DNA of 64,000 bases from Rhodococcoides fascians A25f. GTDB lineage: Bacteria; Actinomycetota; Actinomycetes; Mycobacteriales; Mycobacteriaceae. Shown here piece by piece: positions 15,832-24,531 of the stretch; position 1 is the stretch's first letter; each line of letters begins with the position of its first letter. A program made the position numbers and the translations under genes. A model generated the notes under the pieces. That model worked only from the letters and a program-made list of their open reading frames with translations. It was not told where the DNA came from and searched no databases. The stretch lies in assembly GCF_000760935.2 (NCBI RefSeq), contig NZ_CP049744.1, forward strand, positions 1,116,001 through 1,180,000. The letters run 5' to 3'.

Positions 15832-16619
15832 CCACACTCGATGCCACGACGACCGCGAAGACCTATGCCGTCGAGGTGCGCGGCGTACACAAGTCCTACG
15901 GTTCCCTCGAAGTGCTCAAAGGCGTCGACCTCGTCGTCCGGCCCGGGGAGGTCACCGCAGTCATCGGCCCGTCCGGATCCGGTAAATCGACCCTGCTGCG
16001 CATCATCAACCACCTCGAGAAAGTCGACCAGGGGACTGTCCGGGTAGACGGCGATCTGGTCGGCTACGAACGCAAGGGTGCCAAGCTGCACGAGCTGAGC
16101 AACCGTGAGATTCTGCGTCAGCGTTCGCAGATCGGGTTCGTGTTCCAGAACTTCAATCTGTTTCCGCACCTGACCGTGCTCGAGAACGTCGTCGAGGCTC
16201 CCATCTCGGCGCAGAAGCGTAAGCGCGTCGACGTCGAGCCCGAGGCGCTCGCGCTGCTCGAGCGGGTGGGTGTCGGCGCGAAAGCGCACGACTACCCGCG
16301 TCGGCTTTCCGGGGGCCAGCAGCAGCGAGTTGCCATCGCGCGAGCACTGGCGTTGCGTCCCAAAGTAATTCTGTTCGACGAGCCCACCTCGGCTCTCGAT
16401 CCGGAGCTCGTCGGCGAGGTACTGGAAGTCATCCGCGGACTTGCCCGCGGTGGTGCCACGCTGGTGATCGTCACGCACGAAGTCGCCTTCGCACGCGACA
16501 TCGCCGACACCATCGTGTTCATGGACGCCGGCGTCATCGTCGAACAGGGCACTCCTGCAGCGCTTCTCGACTCCCCGCAGTACGAGCGGACCAAATCTTT
16601 CCTCTCTCACGTTCTGTAG
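15828..16619 (+). CDS. polar amino-acid ABC transporter ATP-binding protein
   Basis: A 263-residue ABC ATPase of the GlnQ/HisP group. Walker A GPSGSGKST is at 47-55, the signature LSGGQQQR at 160-167 and Walker B VILFDEP at 180-186, followed by the switch His in IVTHE. FVFQNFNLFPHLTVLENV is the typical Q-loop for this subfamily. It overlaps the permease gene by four bases (ATGA). It energises the importer made with the flanking permease and binding protein. Confidence 0.92.
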   Translation: MTTLDATTTAKTYAVEVRGVHKSYGSLEVLKGVDLVVRPGEVTAVIGPSGSGKSTLLRIINHLEKVDQGTVRVDGDLVGYERKGAKLHELSNREILRQRSQIGFVFQNFNLFPHLTVLENVVEAPISAQKRKRVDVEPEALALLERVGVGAKAHDYPRRLSGGQQQRVAIARALALRPKVILFDEPTSALDPELVGEVLEVIRGLARGGATLVIVTHEVAFARDIADTIVFMDAGVIVEQGTPAALLDSPQYERTKSFLSHVL

Positions 16620-16653
16620 ACCACCTCACTTCAGCGAAAGACGGACAACACTC

Positions 16654-17631
16654 ATGTCGAAACCATCACGCAGGCTGACGGTCATGGCCGCAGCATTGGC
16701 CATCGTGGCGCTCACCGCGACCGCCTGCAGCGAACCCGAGGCCGAGTCGCAGGTCGTGACCGAGGACGGGCAAAGCTTCGACCTCACACCCGAGCAGACC
16801 GAAAGAGTCCGAGTCGACAAGGTCGACGAGATCGCCGCAAAAGTGCCACAGGCCATTCGAGATCGAGGCACGCTGATCGTCACCGGCGCGGGCGGAACTG
16901 CGCCGCCGCTGCGCTTCTACGCCACCGACGACACCTCCATCGTCGGATCCGAGGTCGACTTCTCTTACCTCGTCGGAGATATTCTCGGGCTGGACGTCGA
17001 TCTGCAGGTTGCGGACTGGTCGCAGAACTTCGTCAAGATCGATTCCGGCGAGAACGATGTGTTCATCTCCAATGTCACGGTCACCGAGGAGCGAAAAGAC
17101 AAGTACGACTTCGCCACCTACCGGCTCGACAATCTCGCCTTCGAGACCCAGAAGGACACCGACTGGAAGGTGGAGAAGCGTCAGGACATCGCCGGCAAGA
17201 AGATCGGCGTCGGGTCCGGCACCAACCAGGAACAGCTGTTGGTGGACTGGAACGAGGCGAATGTGGCCGAGGGTCTCGCGCCGGCCGAGCTGGCGTATTA
17301 CCAGAACACCTCCGACTACTACTTGGCATTGGGATCCAAGCGCATCGACGGTTATCTCGGGCCGAACCCCTCTGCCGTCTACCACGCGGCAACCAGTGGG
17401 GAATCGAAGGTTGTCGGGACGTTCTCCGGTGCCGGCGATGCGTTGCAGGGTGAGATCGCGGTGCTGACGAAGAAGGACAACGGTCTCATCGAGGCCGTCC
17501 GTGAGGCACTGCAACATGCCATCGACGATGGCAGTTACCAGAAGGTGATCGATCGCTGGGGTCTGCAGTCCGAGGCCGTGTCCGAGTCCGTCATCAACCC
17601 GCCCGGGTTGCCTCGCAAGCCCGCAGCGTAG
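16654..17631 (+). CDS. family 3 extracellular solute-binding lipoprotein
   Basis: A 325-residue binding protein of the ABC importer. The signal peptide ends in a lipobox, ALTATAC, with the lipidated Cys at about residue 25. The mature part has the bilobed PF00497 pattern: RDRGTLIVTGAGGTAPPLRFY, VDFSYLVGDILGLDVDLQVADW, DVFISNVTVTEERKDKYDFATY and GKKIGVGSGTNQEQLLVDW. The C-terminal lobe ends with DGSYQKVIDRWGL. By order and type it corresponds to B. subtilis YxeM, so S-modified amino acids are plausible ligands. Confidence 0.88.
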   Translation: MSKPSRRLTVMAAALAIVALTATACSEPEAESQVVTEDGQSFDLTPEQTERVRVDKVDEIAAKVPQAIRDRGTLIVTGAGGTAPPLRFYATDDTSIVGSEVDFSYLVGDILGLDVDLQVADWSQNFVKIDSGENDVFISNVTVTEERKDKYDFATYRLDNLAFETQKDTDWKVEKRQDIAGKKIGVGSGTNQEQLLVDWNEANVAEGLAPAELAYYQNTSDYYLALGSKRIDGYLGPNPSAVYHAATSGESKVVGTFSGAGDALQGEIAVLTKKDNGLIEAVREALQHAIDDGSYQKVIDRWGLQSEAVSESVINPPGLPRKPAA

Positions 17632-17638
17632 GAGCGCG

Positions 17639-18670
17639 GTGAAAGTAGTAGTAGTCGTCGGCGGCGGCATCATGGGCGCGTCGTCGGCGTGGCAGATTGC
17701 GCGACGCGGTCATGACGTCACTCTGCTCGAGCAGTTCGGGCCGGGGCACAAGAACGGTGCCTCGCACGGCAGCTCGCGAATTTTTCGGCACGCATATGCC
17801 GACGACAACTACGTGGCACTGGCCGCCCGGGCACACGGAATTTGGCGTGAGCTCGAAACCGCTACCGACACAGAGCTGTTGGACATCACAGGAGCCGTCG
17901 ATCATGGAGATCCGAAGACGGTGAATCCGAGGATCGGTGCACTGGAGCGGGCAGGTCTGGAGTTCGAGGTGTTGGAACCCATTGCTGCGCAGCGACGGTG
18001 GCCAGGTCTTCGATTCGACACCACAGTGCTGTTCCATGCTGCGGCCGGGCGACTTCACGCCGATCACAGCGTCGCCGCAGCTGTAGCGGCAGCTCGCTCA
18101 CGCGGTGCGACGGTCGAATACGAGAGTCCGGTGCGTGAGATCTCCGGCTCCGACGTGGTGACGGACACCCGCACCTACGTGGCCGATGTCGTCGTTCTCG
18201 CGGCGGGAGCATGGACGGCCGAGTTCGCGCCGTACGGTGCCACTCCGCCGTTGGTCACCACGCAGGAGCAGCCGGCGCATTTCGCGCCGTTGCTTTCCGA
18301 CGAATTGTGGCCGAGCTTCATCCACCACCCCGGTGCACTTCTCGATACTGCCGGCATCTACGGGTTGTCGTCGCCCGACGGCGTCAAGATCGGCGAGCAT
18401 GCCACCGGACCGGTCGTCGATCCGCACACCCGCGACTTCGCGGCCGATCCCGCGGGAGTCGATCGCCTGATCGAGTACGCGCGCACGTGGCTGCCGGGAG
18501 TGAACGCCGATACAGCCGAACCGCTGACGTGTCTGTACACCAGTACTCCCGATTCCAACTTCGCCGTCGGACGCAGTGGCAACACCGTTGTCGCTGCAGG
18601 ATTCTCGGGCCACGGATTCAAGTTCGCCCCCGCGATCGGGGAACTGGTCGCAGATCTGGTCGACGGATAA
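17639..18670 (+). CDS. FAD-dependent amine/sarcosine oxidase-like (DAO family)
   Basis: A 343-residue flavoprotein. VVVVGGGIMGASSAWQIARRGHDVTLLEQF is the FAD-binding Rossmann fold (residues about 3-32), and GASHGSSRIFRHAYADDNYVALA is typical of monomeric sarcosine and N-methyltryptophan oxidases. CLYTSTPDSNFAVG and AAGFSGHGFKFAPAIGELVADL close the FAD site. This subgroup often binds FAD covalently through a Cys in a CxYT context, and CLYTSTP fits. It would oxidise a secondary or primary amine, perhaps the amino acid freed after C-S cleavage. It starts at a GTG eight bases after the binding protein. Confidence 0.85.
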   Translation: MKVVVVVGGGIMGASSAWQIARRGHDVTLLEQFGPGHKNGASHGSSRIFRHAYADDNYVALAARAHGIWRELETATDTELLDITGAVDHGDPKTVNPRIGALERAGLEFEVLEPIAAQRRWPGLRFDTTVLFHAAAGRLHADHSVAAAVAAARSRGATVEYESPVREISGSDVVTDTRTYVADVVVLAAGAWTAEFAPYGATPPLVTTQEQPAHFAPLLSDELWPSFIHHPGALLDTAGIYGLSSPDGVKIGEHATGPVVDPHTRDFAADPAGVDRLIEYARTWLPGVNADTAEPLTCLYTSTPDSNFAVGRSGNTVVAAGFSGHGFKFAPAIGELVADLVDG

Positions 18671-18686
18671 TCGAGACAGGAGGCAC

Positions 18687-19211
18687 ATGAGCGCAACGTT
18701 CGATCTGAACCCTCGCACTGGCGACACCGGTCGAGTACGGCTGAACTTCGTCGAAGTCGATCAGAACGATCCGCTTGCGGCACCTCTGCTGCAGGAGCTG
18801 GCGGCGGAGTATGCGTCCAGGTACGGCCGCAGTCCCGGCGTTCAATATCAAGAATTGAAGTCCTATCCCGCTCGAGAGTTCGCCCCTCCGGGCGGTGTGC
18901 TGGTGATGGCGTTGGACGACGGTGTTCCGGTTGCCGGCGGCGCGTACCGGCAATACGACTCGACTACCGCCGAGCTCAAGCGTATTTGGACCTCGAAGGC
19001 GCACCGTGGCAGGGGGTTCGGCAAACTCGTTGTGGCCGAGCTGGAACGCAGCGCACGCGATCGCGGATATCGCCGGGTGTATCTGACGACCGGCTGGAAT
19101 CAGCCCGAGGCCGTGGCCCTGTACCTGTCAGCCGGATACACCCCATTGTTCGACCGGAGCTTGCCGTCCAAGACTGTCGGATCGCATCCCTTCGAGAAGA
19201 GTCTCGAATGA
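18687..19211 (+). CDS. GNAT-family N-acetyltransferase
   Basis: A 174-residue GNAT protein. The acetyl-CoA-binding motif A is at LKRIWTSKAHRGRGFGKLVVAELE (RGRGFGK at about 109-115), and motif B follows with GYRRVYLTTGWNQPEAVALYLSAGY. A strong AGGAGG precedes the ATG at 18687. In the yxe-type pathway the equivalent enzyme (YxeL) N-acetylates the S-modified cysteine before monooxygenation. The same role is inferred here from gene order only. Confidence 0.85.
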   Translation: MSATFDLNPRTGDTGRVRLNFVEVDQNDPLAAPLLQELAAEYASRYGRSPGVQYQELKSYPAREFAPPGGVLVMALDDGVPVAGGAYRQYDSTTAELKRIWTSKAHRGRGFGKLVVAELERSARDRGYRRVYLTTGWNQPEAVALYLSAGYTPLFDRSLPSKTVGSHPFEKSLE

Positions 19212-19221
19212 GATCGCTGCA

Positions 19222-20661
19222 GTGAGTTCCCCGCCCGGGACGCAGCTCGATACCAGAACCACGGGTACTACCGGAGAGGTATTCGTCTGCGCCGCAGCAG
19301 GGTTCACCACTCTGCTCGATTCGGCTGTCCTCGGCATCGGCATACCAGCGATTCGCGGTTCGCTCGGGGCCGGTACCGCAGAGGTCCAATGGATTCTGGC
19401 GAGCTACTCGCTGACGTTCGGGTTGGCGCTGGTCCCAGCAGGACGGCTCGGGGACGTGATCGGTCGTCGCCGGTTGTTCCTGTGCGGGCTCGCATTGTTC
19501 TCGGTCATGGGGCTACTCGGCGCGATGGCTGCCGACCCGTGGATGGTTGTGGCTGCTCGACTCGGCCAGGGTGTGGGTGCCGGAGTGGTGTCTTCTCAGG
19601 TGCTCGGCATCATCACCGATCGGTTCTCCGGTCGGGAACGAGCACGGGCGTTGGGTGCGTACAGCACGGCGGGCGGTGTGGCCGGGCTGTGTGGTCCCGT
19701 GCTCGGTGGCGCATTGCTCGGCTGGCTCGATCCGGATGTCGGCTGGCGGGTGTTGTTGATGCTGAACGTACCGTTCGCGGTGGTGACGCTGATCCTCGCT
19801 GTGGTGTATCTGCGACCGGATCGCATTGCCCGGCAGGGTGTCCGCGTCGATTCCGTGGGGTTGCTCGCGCTCGGTACGGCGACGCTGCTGCTGTTGCTTC
19901 CGTTGGTGTCGTCGATGGCGTTCGTATTCTCGATGTTGTCGGTGGCTGCGTCGGGCGCAATGCTGGTCGGGTTCTGGTTGTGGGAGCGCCGTTTTGCAGC
20001 GCACGGGGGAGTGCCCGTTCTGTTGCCTGCACTCCTGGCTCGACGCGGTTACGTCTTGGGCACGTTGGTGGCGATGTTCTGGTTCGGTGCGGTGCTGGCT
20101 CTCAACGCGGTGCTCAGCCTCTATCTGATCGAGGGGCTCGGCTTCAGTGCTCTGCGCGCGGCGTTGGTCATGGCCGGGAGTTCGCTCATGATGGCGGTCA
20201 CCTCGGCCTTCGGTTGGCGGCTGGTGTCGAGGTTCGGACGTTCGGCGGTAGTGGGGGCGGTTGTCGTCGAAATCGCAGTGGTCGCCGGGTACATCGGTAC
20301 GGTCAATACCGTTCCGCGAGAACATGTGGTGATCGTCTTCGTAGTACTCGCAGCCGTGTCGGGGGTCGCGAGCGGTCTGGTGGACGCACCCAATCGTGGT
20401 TTGACCCTCGAGTACGCCCCGGCCGGAGCGAGTGGCGTGGCAGCTGCATTCCTGCAACTGTCACAACGACTCTCGGCAACAATTTCGCTGGCGGCGGTAT
20501 CGGGGATCTATCTCGGAATACTCGGGTCCTCGGCGGGTGGTTACGGCCGGGCCGTCGCCGCCGGACTGGGAGTGTGTCTCGCGATGCTGTTGCTGTCCCT
20601 CGTGTTCGCCATCGCCGACGCGCGTCGCCGCAGACGAGGCCTCGAAGGCCTGAAGTCGTGA
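19222..20661 (+). CDS. MFS transporter, DHA2-like
   Basis: A 479-residue integral membrane protein with about 14 hydrophobic segments, the DHA2 topology. LDSAVLGIGIPAIRGSLGAG and the loop 2-3 motif GRLGDVIGRRRLF are family hallmarks, and LGRGVGAG-like sequence (RLGQGVGAGVVSSQ) marks motif C. Such proteins usually export amphiphilic small molecules by proton antiport. Here it may export pathway products or a toxic thiol. It starts at a GTG ten bases after the acetyltransferase and overlaps the next gene by four bases. Confidence 0.85.
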   Translation: MSSPPGTQLDTRTTGTTGEVFVCAAAGFTTLLDSAVLGIGIPAIRGSLGAGTAEVQWILASYSLTFGLALVPAGRLGDVIGRRRLFLCGLALFSVMGLLGAMAADPWMVVAARLGQGVGAGVVSSQVLGIITDRFSGRERARALGAYSTAGGVAGLCGPVLGGALLGWLDPDVGWRVLLMLNVPFAVVTLILAVVYLRPDRIARQGVRVDSVGLLALGTATLLLLLPLVSSMAFVFSMLSVAASGAMLVGFWLWERRFAAHGGVPVLLPALLARRGYVLGTLVAMFWFGAVLALNAVLSLYLIEGLGFSALRAALVMAGSSLMMAVTSAFGWRLVSRFGRSAVVGAVVVEIAVVAGYIGTVNTVPREHVVIVFVVLAAVSGVASGLVDAPNRGLTLEYAPAGASGVAAAFLQLSQRLSATISLAAVSGIYLGILGSSAGGYGRAVAAGLGVCLAMLLLSLVFAIADARRRRRGLEGLKS

Positions 20662-21203
20662 CCGGAGCGGATGTGGAGAACGGCAACGTCCCGCCGGGTG
20701 GGCACGCAACTGACTCGGCAATCGGTGCCGCGATCGAGGTTGCCGTCGCGGGTCTGGACCGGGGCGAATTGCCGATCGGGGCAGTGGTCTTCGATGCCGA
20801 ACAGGTGCTCGGAAGTGCGTACACACAGGAGCGAGCGCAGGGGCGACGTCTCGTACACGCTGATCTGCTCGCCCTGGAACAGGCAGACAAGGCGCTCGGG
20901 TTCCGTCCGGCGTCGGGGGACCCGACTCTTGCGGTGACCGTCGAGCCGTGTCTTGTGTGCGTGGGCGCTGCTGTCGCGCTCGGCGTGAGCCGAGTGTGGT
21001 TTGCCCTCGAGTCGCCGGACGACGGAGCGGCCGAACTATTGCGTGTTCGGCAACCACCGGTCCGGTCTCCGCACTTCGTCAAGCCACGCGAGGTGCTCGG
21101 CGGGATTCGTCGTGACGAATCGCGGAGGCTGTTCCGTAGATACGCAGAGGGAACGGGTCCGGCAGGAATGCGCCGTTGGGCGCAGCAACACGGCAATCAG
21201 TAG
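20658..21203 (+). CDS. cytidine/deoxycytidylate deaminase-fold protein with altered active site
   Basis: A 181-residue protein of the zinc nucleoside-deaminase fold. ELPIGAVVFD is the usual first strand and PCLVC (Cys98, Cys101) provides two zinc ligands. The first motif reads HAD (His67-Asp69) instead of HAE, so the proton-shuttling Glu is replaced by Asp. The family includes tRNA adenosine, guanine and cytosine deaminases, but the long C-terminal extension (about 120-181) is not typical of TadA. The GTG at 20658 overlaps the transporter's stop, so it is the last gene of this operon. The substrate is unknown. Confidence 0.7.
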   Translation: MTGADVENGNVPPGGHATDSAIGAAIEVAVAGLDRGELPIGAVVFDAEQVLGSAYTQERAQGRRLVHADLLALEQADKALGFRPASGDPTLAVTVEPCLVCVGAAVALGVSRVWFALESPDDGAAELLRVRQPPVRSPHFVKPREVLGGIRRDESRRLFRRYAEGTGPAGMRRWAQQHGNQ

Positions 21204-21231
21204 GGTAGGTGTCTCACTTCGTGAGTAGCGA

Positions 21232-21579
21232 TCAGGGTGTCCGGCCTGCAGTGTTCGCGTTGTGTGCGAGCGCGGCGGCGACCCAGAAATCCAGTGCCTT
21301 TTCGGTTGTCAGTGCATTCGCGTCGACGGTGATCCACCCTGCGCCCATCGACCGATCTTTGCCCATCACGGCATGGTCTGTTCCGTCGCGCTGGAGGTAT
21401 TCGGGTTCGCGAACTCCCTCCACCCGAACCAGCAGAGCACGATTCCCGGTGCCGACGCACACCACCATCTTGTCTCGCACCATGAAGGCCAGACCGCCGA
21501 ACATCTTCTGCTCGCGCAGACTTTCCTGATCGGAGAGGATGTCGCGGATGCGATCTGCAAGAAGCTCGTCGTACGCCAT
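21232..21579 (-). CDS. TfoX N-terminal domain protein
   Basis: A 115-residue protein consisting only of the TfoX N-terminal domain: MAYDELLADRIRDILSD, EQKMFGGLAFMVRDKMVVCV (the diagnostic KMFGG segment) and a C-terminus TEKALDFWVAAALAHN. In gamma-proteobacteria the domain belongs to a competence regulator, but stand-alone actinobacterial versions have no known role. The ATG at 21579 is preferred to longer readings that add an unrelated basic stretch. Confidence 0.8.
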   Translation of the reverse strand: MAYDELLADRIRDILSDQESLREQKMFGGLAFMVRDKMVVCVGTGNRALLVRVEGVREPEYLQRDGTDHAVMGKDRSMGAGWITVDANALTTEKALDFWVAAALAHNANTAGRTP

Positions 21580-21729
21580 GTGCTTGCGCCCCTTCGATGG
21601 TCGTTGCCCCCATCGAAGACCTGATCGGTAGTGGGCGCAAGAGTGGATCACTCGCCGTGTGGCATGCCGTTGGCTTCAGCGCATGTCTGTGCAGCAAGCA
21701 GAGCTGTGCCGTGATGCTGGTGTAGGTCG

Positions 21730-23571
21730 TCATGCGGGTTGTCGTGGTTCCTCGTCACCTGCATCTCCGGTCTCGCCGTGGTGGTCGGGTGGGTAGAGGA
21801 CTTCTTCGGGGTGGTGTGCGTGGTTGATCAGCCCGCGGCGCTTGGGGTCCATTCCTGTGGGGGGGTGCCACAGGGTGCGGCCCGGATATCGATGTGCTGC
21901 TGTGGTTTTGGTGGTTGCCCATTTTCCTGGTCCGGTGCCGACGAGTGCGTGGTGCATGTCGCAGGCGAAGGTCAGGGAGTCGATGTCGGTGGGTCCGCCG
22001 TCGGTCCAGTCGTCGAGGTGGTGGGCTTGGCACCAGGTCGCGGGTCGGGTGCAGGAGGGGAAGCTGCAGCCGCGGTCGCGGGCGATGAGGACGATGCGTT
22101 GGTCGGCGGAGGCGATGCGTTTGGATCGGCCGAGGTAGAGGGCTCGGCCGTGGTCGTCGAAGATGGTCAGGTAGTGGTGGGCGTGGGATGCCATGCGGAT
22201 GGCGTCGCGGATGGACACGCGGGATCCGGTGGCGGTCATGGCGTAGCCGCAGCCGGCGTTCAGGTCTTTGAGGGTCATGGTGACGATGGCGGTGACGGGG
22301 AGGCCGCGGTGAGTGCCGAGGGTGCCGGAGGCGAGTGTGTGCCGGAGTGCCAGTTTCAGGGCGTCGTGACGACGTTCGTTCTGGGTGCGTCGATCACGCG
22401 CGGCGGCAGCGTCGCGCACTGCGGTGTCCGGTGCGTCATCGTCAAGGTGATGGTCACCGCCGGCGTCGGATGCGGAGTGGCCGCCGGGTTCAGCAGTGTC
22501 TGCAGTGTCGTCGGAGCCGTCGTATCCGTCGGAGTCGAGCGTGTCGTCGAACTCTGTGCGGCAACCACAGTCGGCACCGACTCCGCAGTCGCCTTTGCAG
22601 CAGTCGTCGTTACTGCAGTCGCTGGCCTCGTTGCAGGTCGTCTCATCCCACAGGCCTGCATCGCTCGACCCGGCATCACCGGACGTCGGCTCGGGCGTCG
22701 GCGCAGTGGCACTGCCGCTCCCGCCGCCGCTGGTCTGATCGTCGTGGTCGCTGGTTTCGTCGTGGACGACCGATGTCGGGTCGGCCGGATTGTTCACGCC
22801 CGGTTTCGCAGCTTTGGAGAACAAAGCCTCGAGATAGGCGCGTAGTTCGGAATCGACGCAGAAGTTGCCTTCCGACATCCCGTCGGCACCCTGCTCACCG
22901 AGGTAGAAGAACGCATCGCGTCGTTTGCGTGGCTTGGGCTTACCGTCCTCGTCCTCGTCGTAGTCGCCGTCGGGGTTGAGGATCGAGTCCAGGTGCGCCA
23001 CCAACGGTGCGAAGTCGTCGGGTCGCCGGGTCGAGGCGTACCCCACCAACTGCTGTTCGGCGAGATCGCGGGTCTGCGGATCGACACTCGTCGGCAAGTG
23101 TTTGAAGAATTCGCGGATCATCTGCACATGCTTGGCATCGAGCAACCCCGCCCGCAACGCTGTCGCGGTGTGCGGCAACAACGGGGGCAGGGCTTCACCG
23201 GACAGTGCGGTGCGATCGCCCAACTCCGCAGCGAGACGCACTCGCGCCCCGGCGGTTCGTGGGGTGATCCGCAGCATCCAGGCCACCGAGCACGGCACGG
23301 ACCCCGGATACACATCGAGGCCGTGTTGGGTGATCAACTCGTTGAGCCAGGTGTACGAGTACGCCGTCACGGATCGGGTGAGCGTTTCCATGCGTTGGAT
23401 CACCGCACGCCGGTCGGCATTGGTCCACGACACCGACCCCTGCCCGGCCAACTCGGCGACCGCGGACTCGACACGGTCCACAAGTATCGACAGTGCGGGA
23501 TCGGACACGACAGGGGGAGGCGGCACCGTCTCGATGCCGTCCACCCCTGATCCGCCGTCCCCCGAAAGCAT
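21730..23571 (-). CDS. DUF222/HNH endonuclease-domain protein (13E12 repeat family)
   Basis: A 613-residue protein of a family present in many diverse copies in actinobacteria. The N-terminal DUF222 domain covers about residues 25-240. A C-terminal HNH domain is seen in CSFPSCTRPATWCQAHHLDDWTDGG followed by LTFACDMHHALVG, with the Cys and His metal ligands in place. Between them lies a long acidic insert (about 245-385) containing seven Cys within about 26 residues, unusual for the family. Function is not established, though related sequences surround mobile elements in mycobacteria. It separates two sulfur operons. Confidence 0.88.
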   Translation of the reverse strand: MLSGDGGSGVDGIETVPPPPVVSDPALSILVDRVESAVAELAGQGSVSWTNADRRAVIQRMETLTRSVTAYSYTWLNELITQHGLDVYPGSVPCSVAWMLRITPRTAGARVRLAAELGDRTALSGEALPPLLPHTATALRAGLLDAKHVQMIREFFKHLPTSVDPQTRDLAEQQLVGYASTRRPDDFAPLVAHLDSILNPDGDYDEDEDGKPKPRKRRDAFFYLGEQGADGMSEGNFCVDSELRAYLEALFSKAAKPGVNNPADPTSVVHDETSDHDDQTSGGGSGSATAPTPEPTSGDAGSSDAGLWDETTCNEASDCSNDDCCKGDCGVGADCGCRTEFDDTLDSDGYDGSDDTADTAEPGGHSASDAGGDHHLDDDAPDTAVRDAAAARDRRTQNERRHDALKLALRHTLASGTLGTHRGLPVTAIVTMTLKDLNAGCGYAMTATGSRVSIRDAIRMASHAHHYLTIFDDHGRALYLGRSKRIASADQRIVLIARDRGCSFPSCTRPATWCQAHHLDDWTDGGPTDIDSLTFACDMHHALVGTGPGKWATTKTTAAHRYPGRTLWHPPTGMDPKRRGLINHAHHPEEVLYPPDHHGETGDAGDEEPRQPA

Positions 23572-23887
23572 GATCAGAATCTATCGCGACCCACCGACAC
23601 ACTTTCGAACACACGTTCCCGGTCGTACTTGGCTGTTGAAACGGTGGAGTGGAGCATCGAACTATGTGGGGGATTACACATCGATCGAAAGTGTGACATT
23701 GTCGATCTCGCGTAACGACGAGTCGCGTAGATGCTGGTGGCGGGGTTCAATACTTCCCAAGGCGGACGTAACGACCTCAGCAGCGTTGCTTGTTTCGGTG
23801 ACGAAAGCCGCTGCTTGTCAGTACCTCCGAACTCGACTGTCGGGTCGGTGTCCAATGTTGTGTGTTGACCCAGTGGGGACGATCGAC
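23572..23887. other. divergent intergenic region, no gene seen
   Basis: This 316-base gap lies between divergent starts. It should carry promoters for the HNH protein and the hypothetical gene at 23888. Base composition is less GC-rich than its surroundings. No hairpin, leader ORF or copy of the sulfur-locus palindrome was found. Confidence 0.5.
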
Positions 23888-24442
23888 ATGAACGACGCAT
23901 TTAGTTTCGCCGCTTCGTGCAGTTCACCGAAGGAACTGATCACTCGACTTCAGTTCGGTACGACGGACTTGTGGCCAGAGGACGTCGCCCTTCCGACCCG
24001 TTGGCGCTGTATGGCCGATCTGATCGATTCCGATCGAGGCATGCTCGTCGAACTCGACGGTGCACCGTCGCGAGCGGTTGTGGACGCGCTCGTTGCGACG
24101 GCGGAGTTGTGCAGGCAATCGGCCACCGAGTCTGTGCCCGCGGCTGACTGGGAGTATCTCCGGCGGGCGTTGGGATGGCTCGAGCGCGGTAGTTCCGGTG
24201 TCGATCGCGCTCTCATCGCCGTGGGCCACGAGTTGGCACTCATGGGCCTCGACGGGGTGGAACAGGACTTCTCGGTTGCGACCTGGCTGTGCATGGACGT
24301 GCTGGATCGGTTTGCCTCGGCCGGCGAAACGGTTGGGTACTGGGTGCATCGTGTGAACGCTCGGGTATCGAATATTGCTGAGCAGCAGCCTGATTCGGTC
24401 TCAATTGCCGACGAGAACTCTGAGCTGACAGTGGCCGTCTGA
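23888..24442 (+). CDS. hypothetical protein
   Basis: A 184-residue, mostly soluble, Leu/Ala-rich protein from the ATG at 23888. I do not recognise a family. Features are LWPEDVALPTRWRCMADLIDSD, a helical centre with PAADWEYLRRALGWLERG, and an Asp/Glu-rich tail (SIADENSELTVAV). No signal peptide or membrane helix is visible. It is isolated: divergent from the HNH gene and convergent with the kinase-like gene 90 bases downstream. A longer upstream reading frame exists but lies antisense to the HNH gene. Confidence 0.5.
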   Translation: MNDAFSFAASCSSPKELITRLQFGTTDLWPEDVALPTRWRCMADLIDSDRGMLVELDGAPSRAVVDALVATAELCRQSATESVPAADWEYLRRALGWLERGSSGVDRALIAVGHELALMGLDGVEQDFSVATWLCMDVLDRFASAGETVGYWVHRVNARVSNIAEQQPDSVSIADENSELTVAV

Positions 24443-24531
24443 CTAGTGGGGATAGTCCCATGGTTGCTTGATTTCTCGAGTGAATGTCGACTGCGATAGG
24501 GACGAAATGCCCTCCGCAGGAGATCGATCGC

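Noticed and set aside
19389..20657. Long open frame upstream of the deaminase-fold gene
   Set aside because: It is an out-of-frame shadow of the MFS transporter with Arg/Gly-rich, non-protein-like sequence. Only the part after the GTG at 20658 is a real protein.
21730..23571. DUF222/HNH protein as an insertion sequence or homing element
   Set aside because: No flanking inverted or direct repeats were seen and neighbouring genes are intact. The family is a normal resident of actinobacterial genomes.
22976..23887. Open frame extending the hypothetical gene at 23888 upstream
   Set aside because: It is antisense to the DUF222/HNH gene and then crosses the divergent promoter region. The ATG at 23888 is a more credible start.
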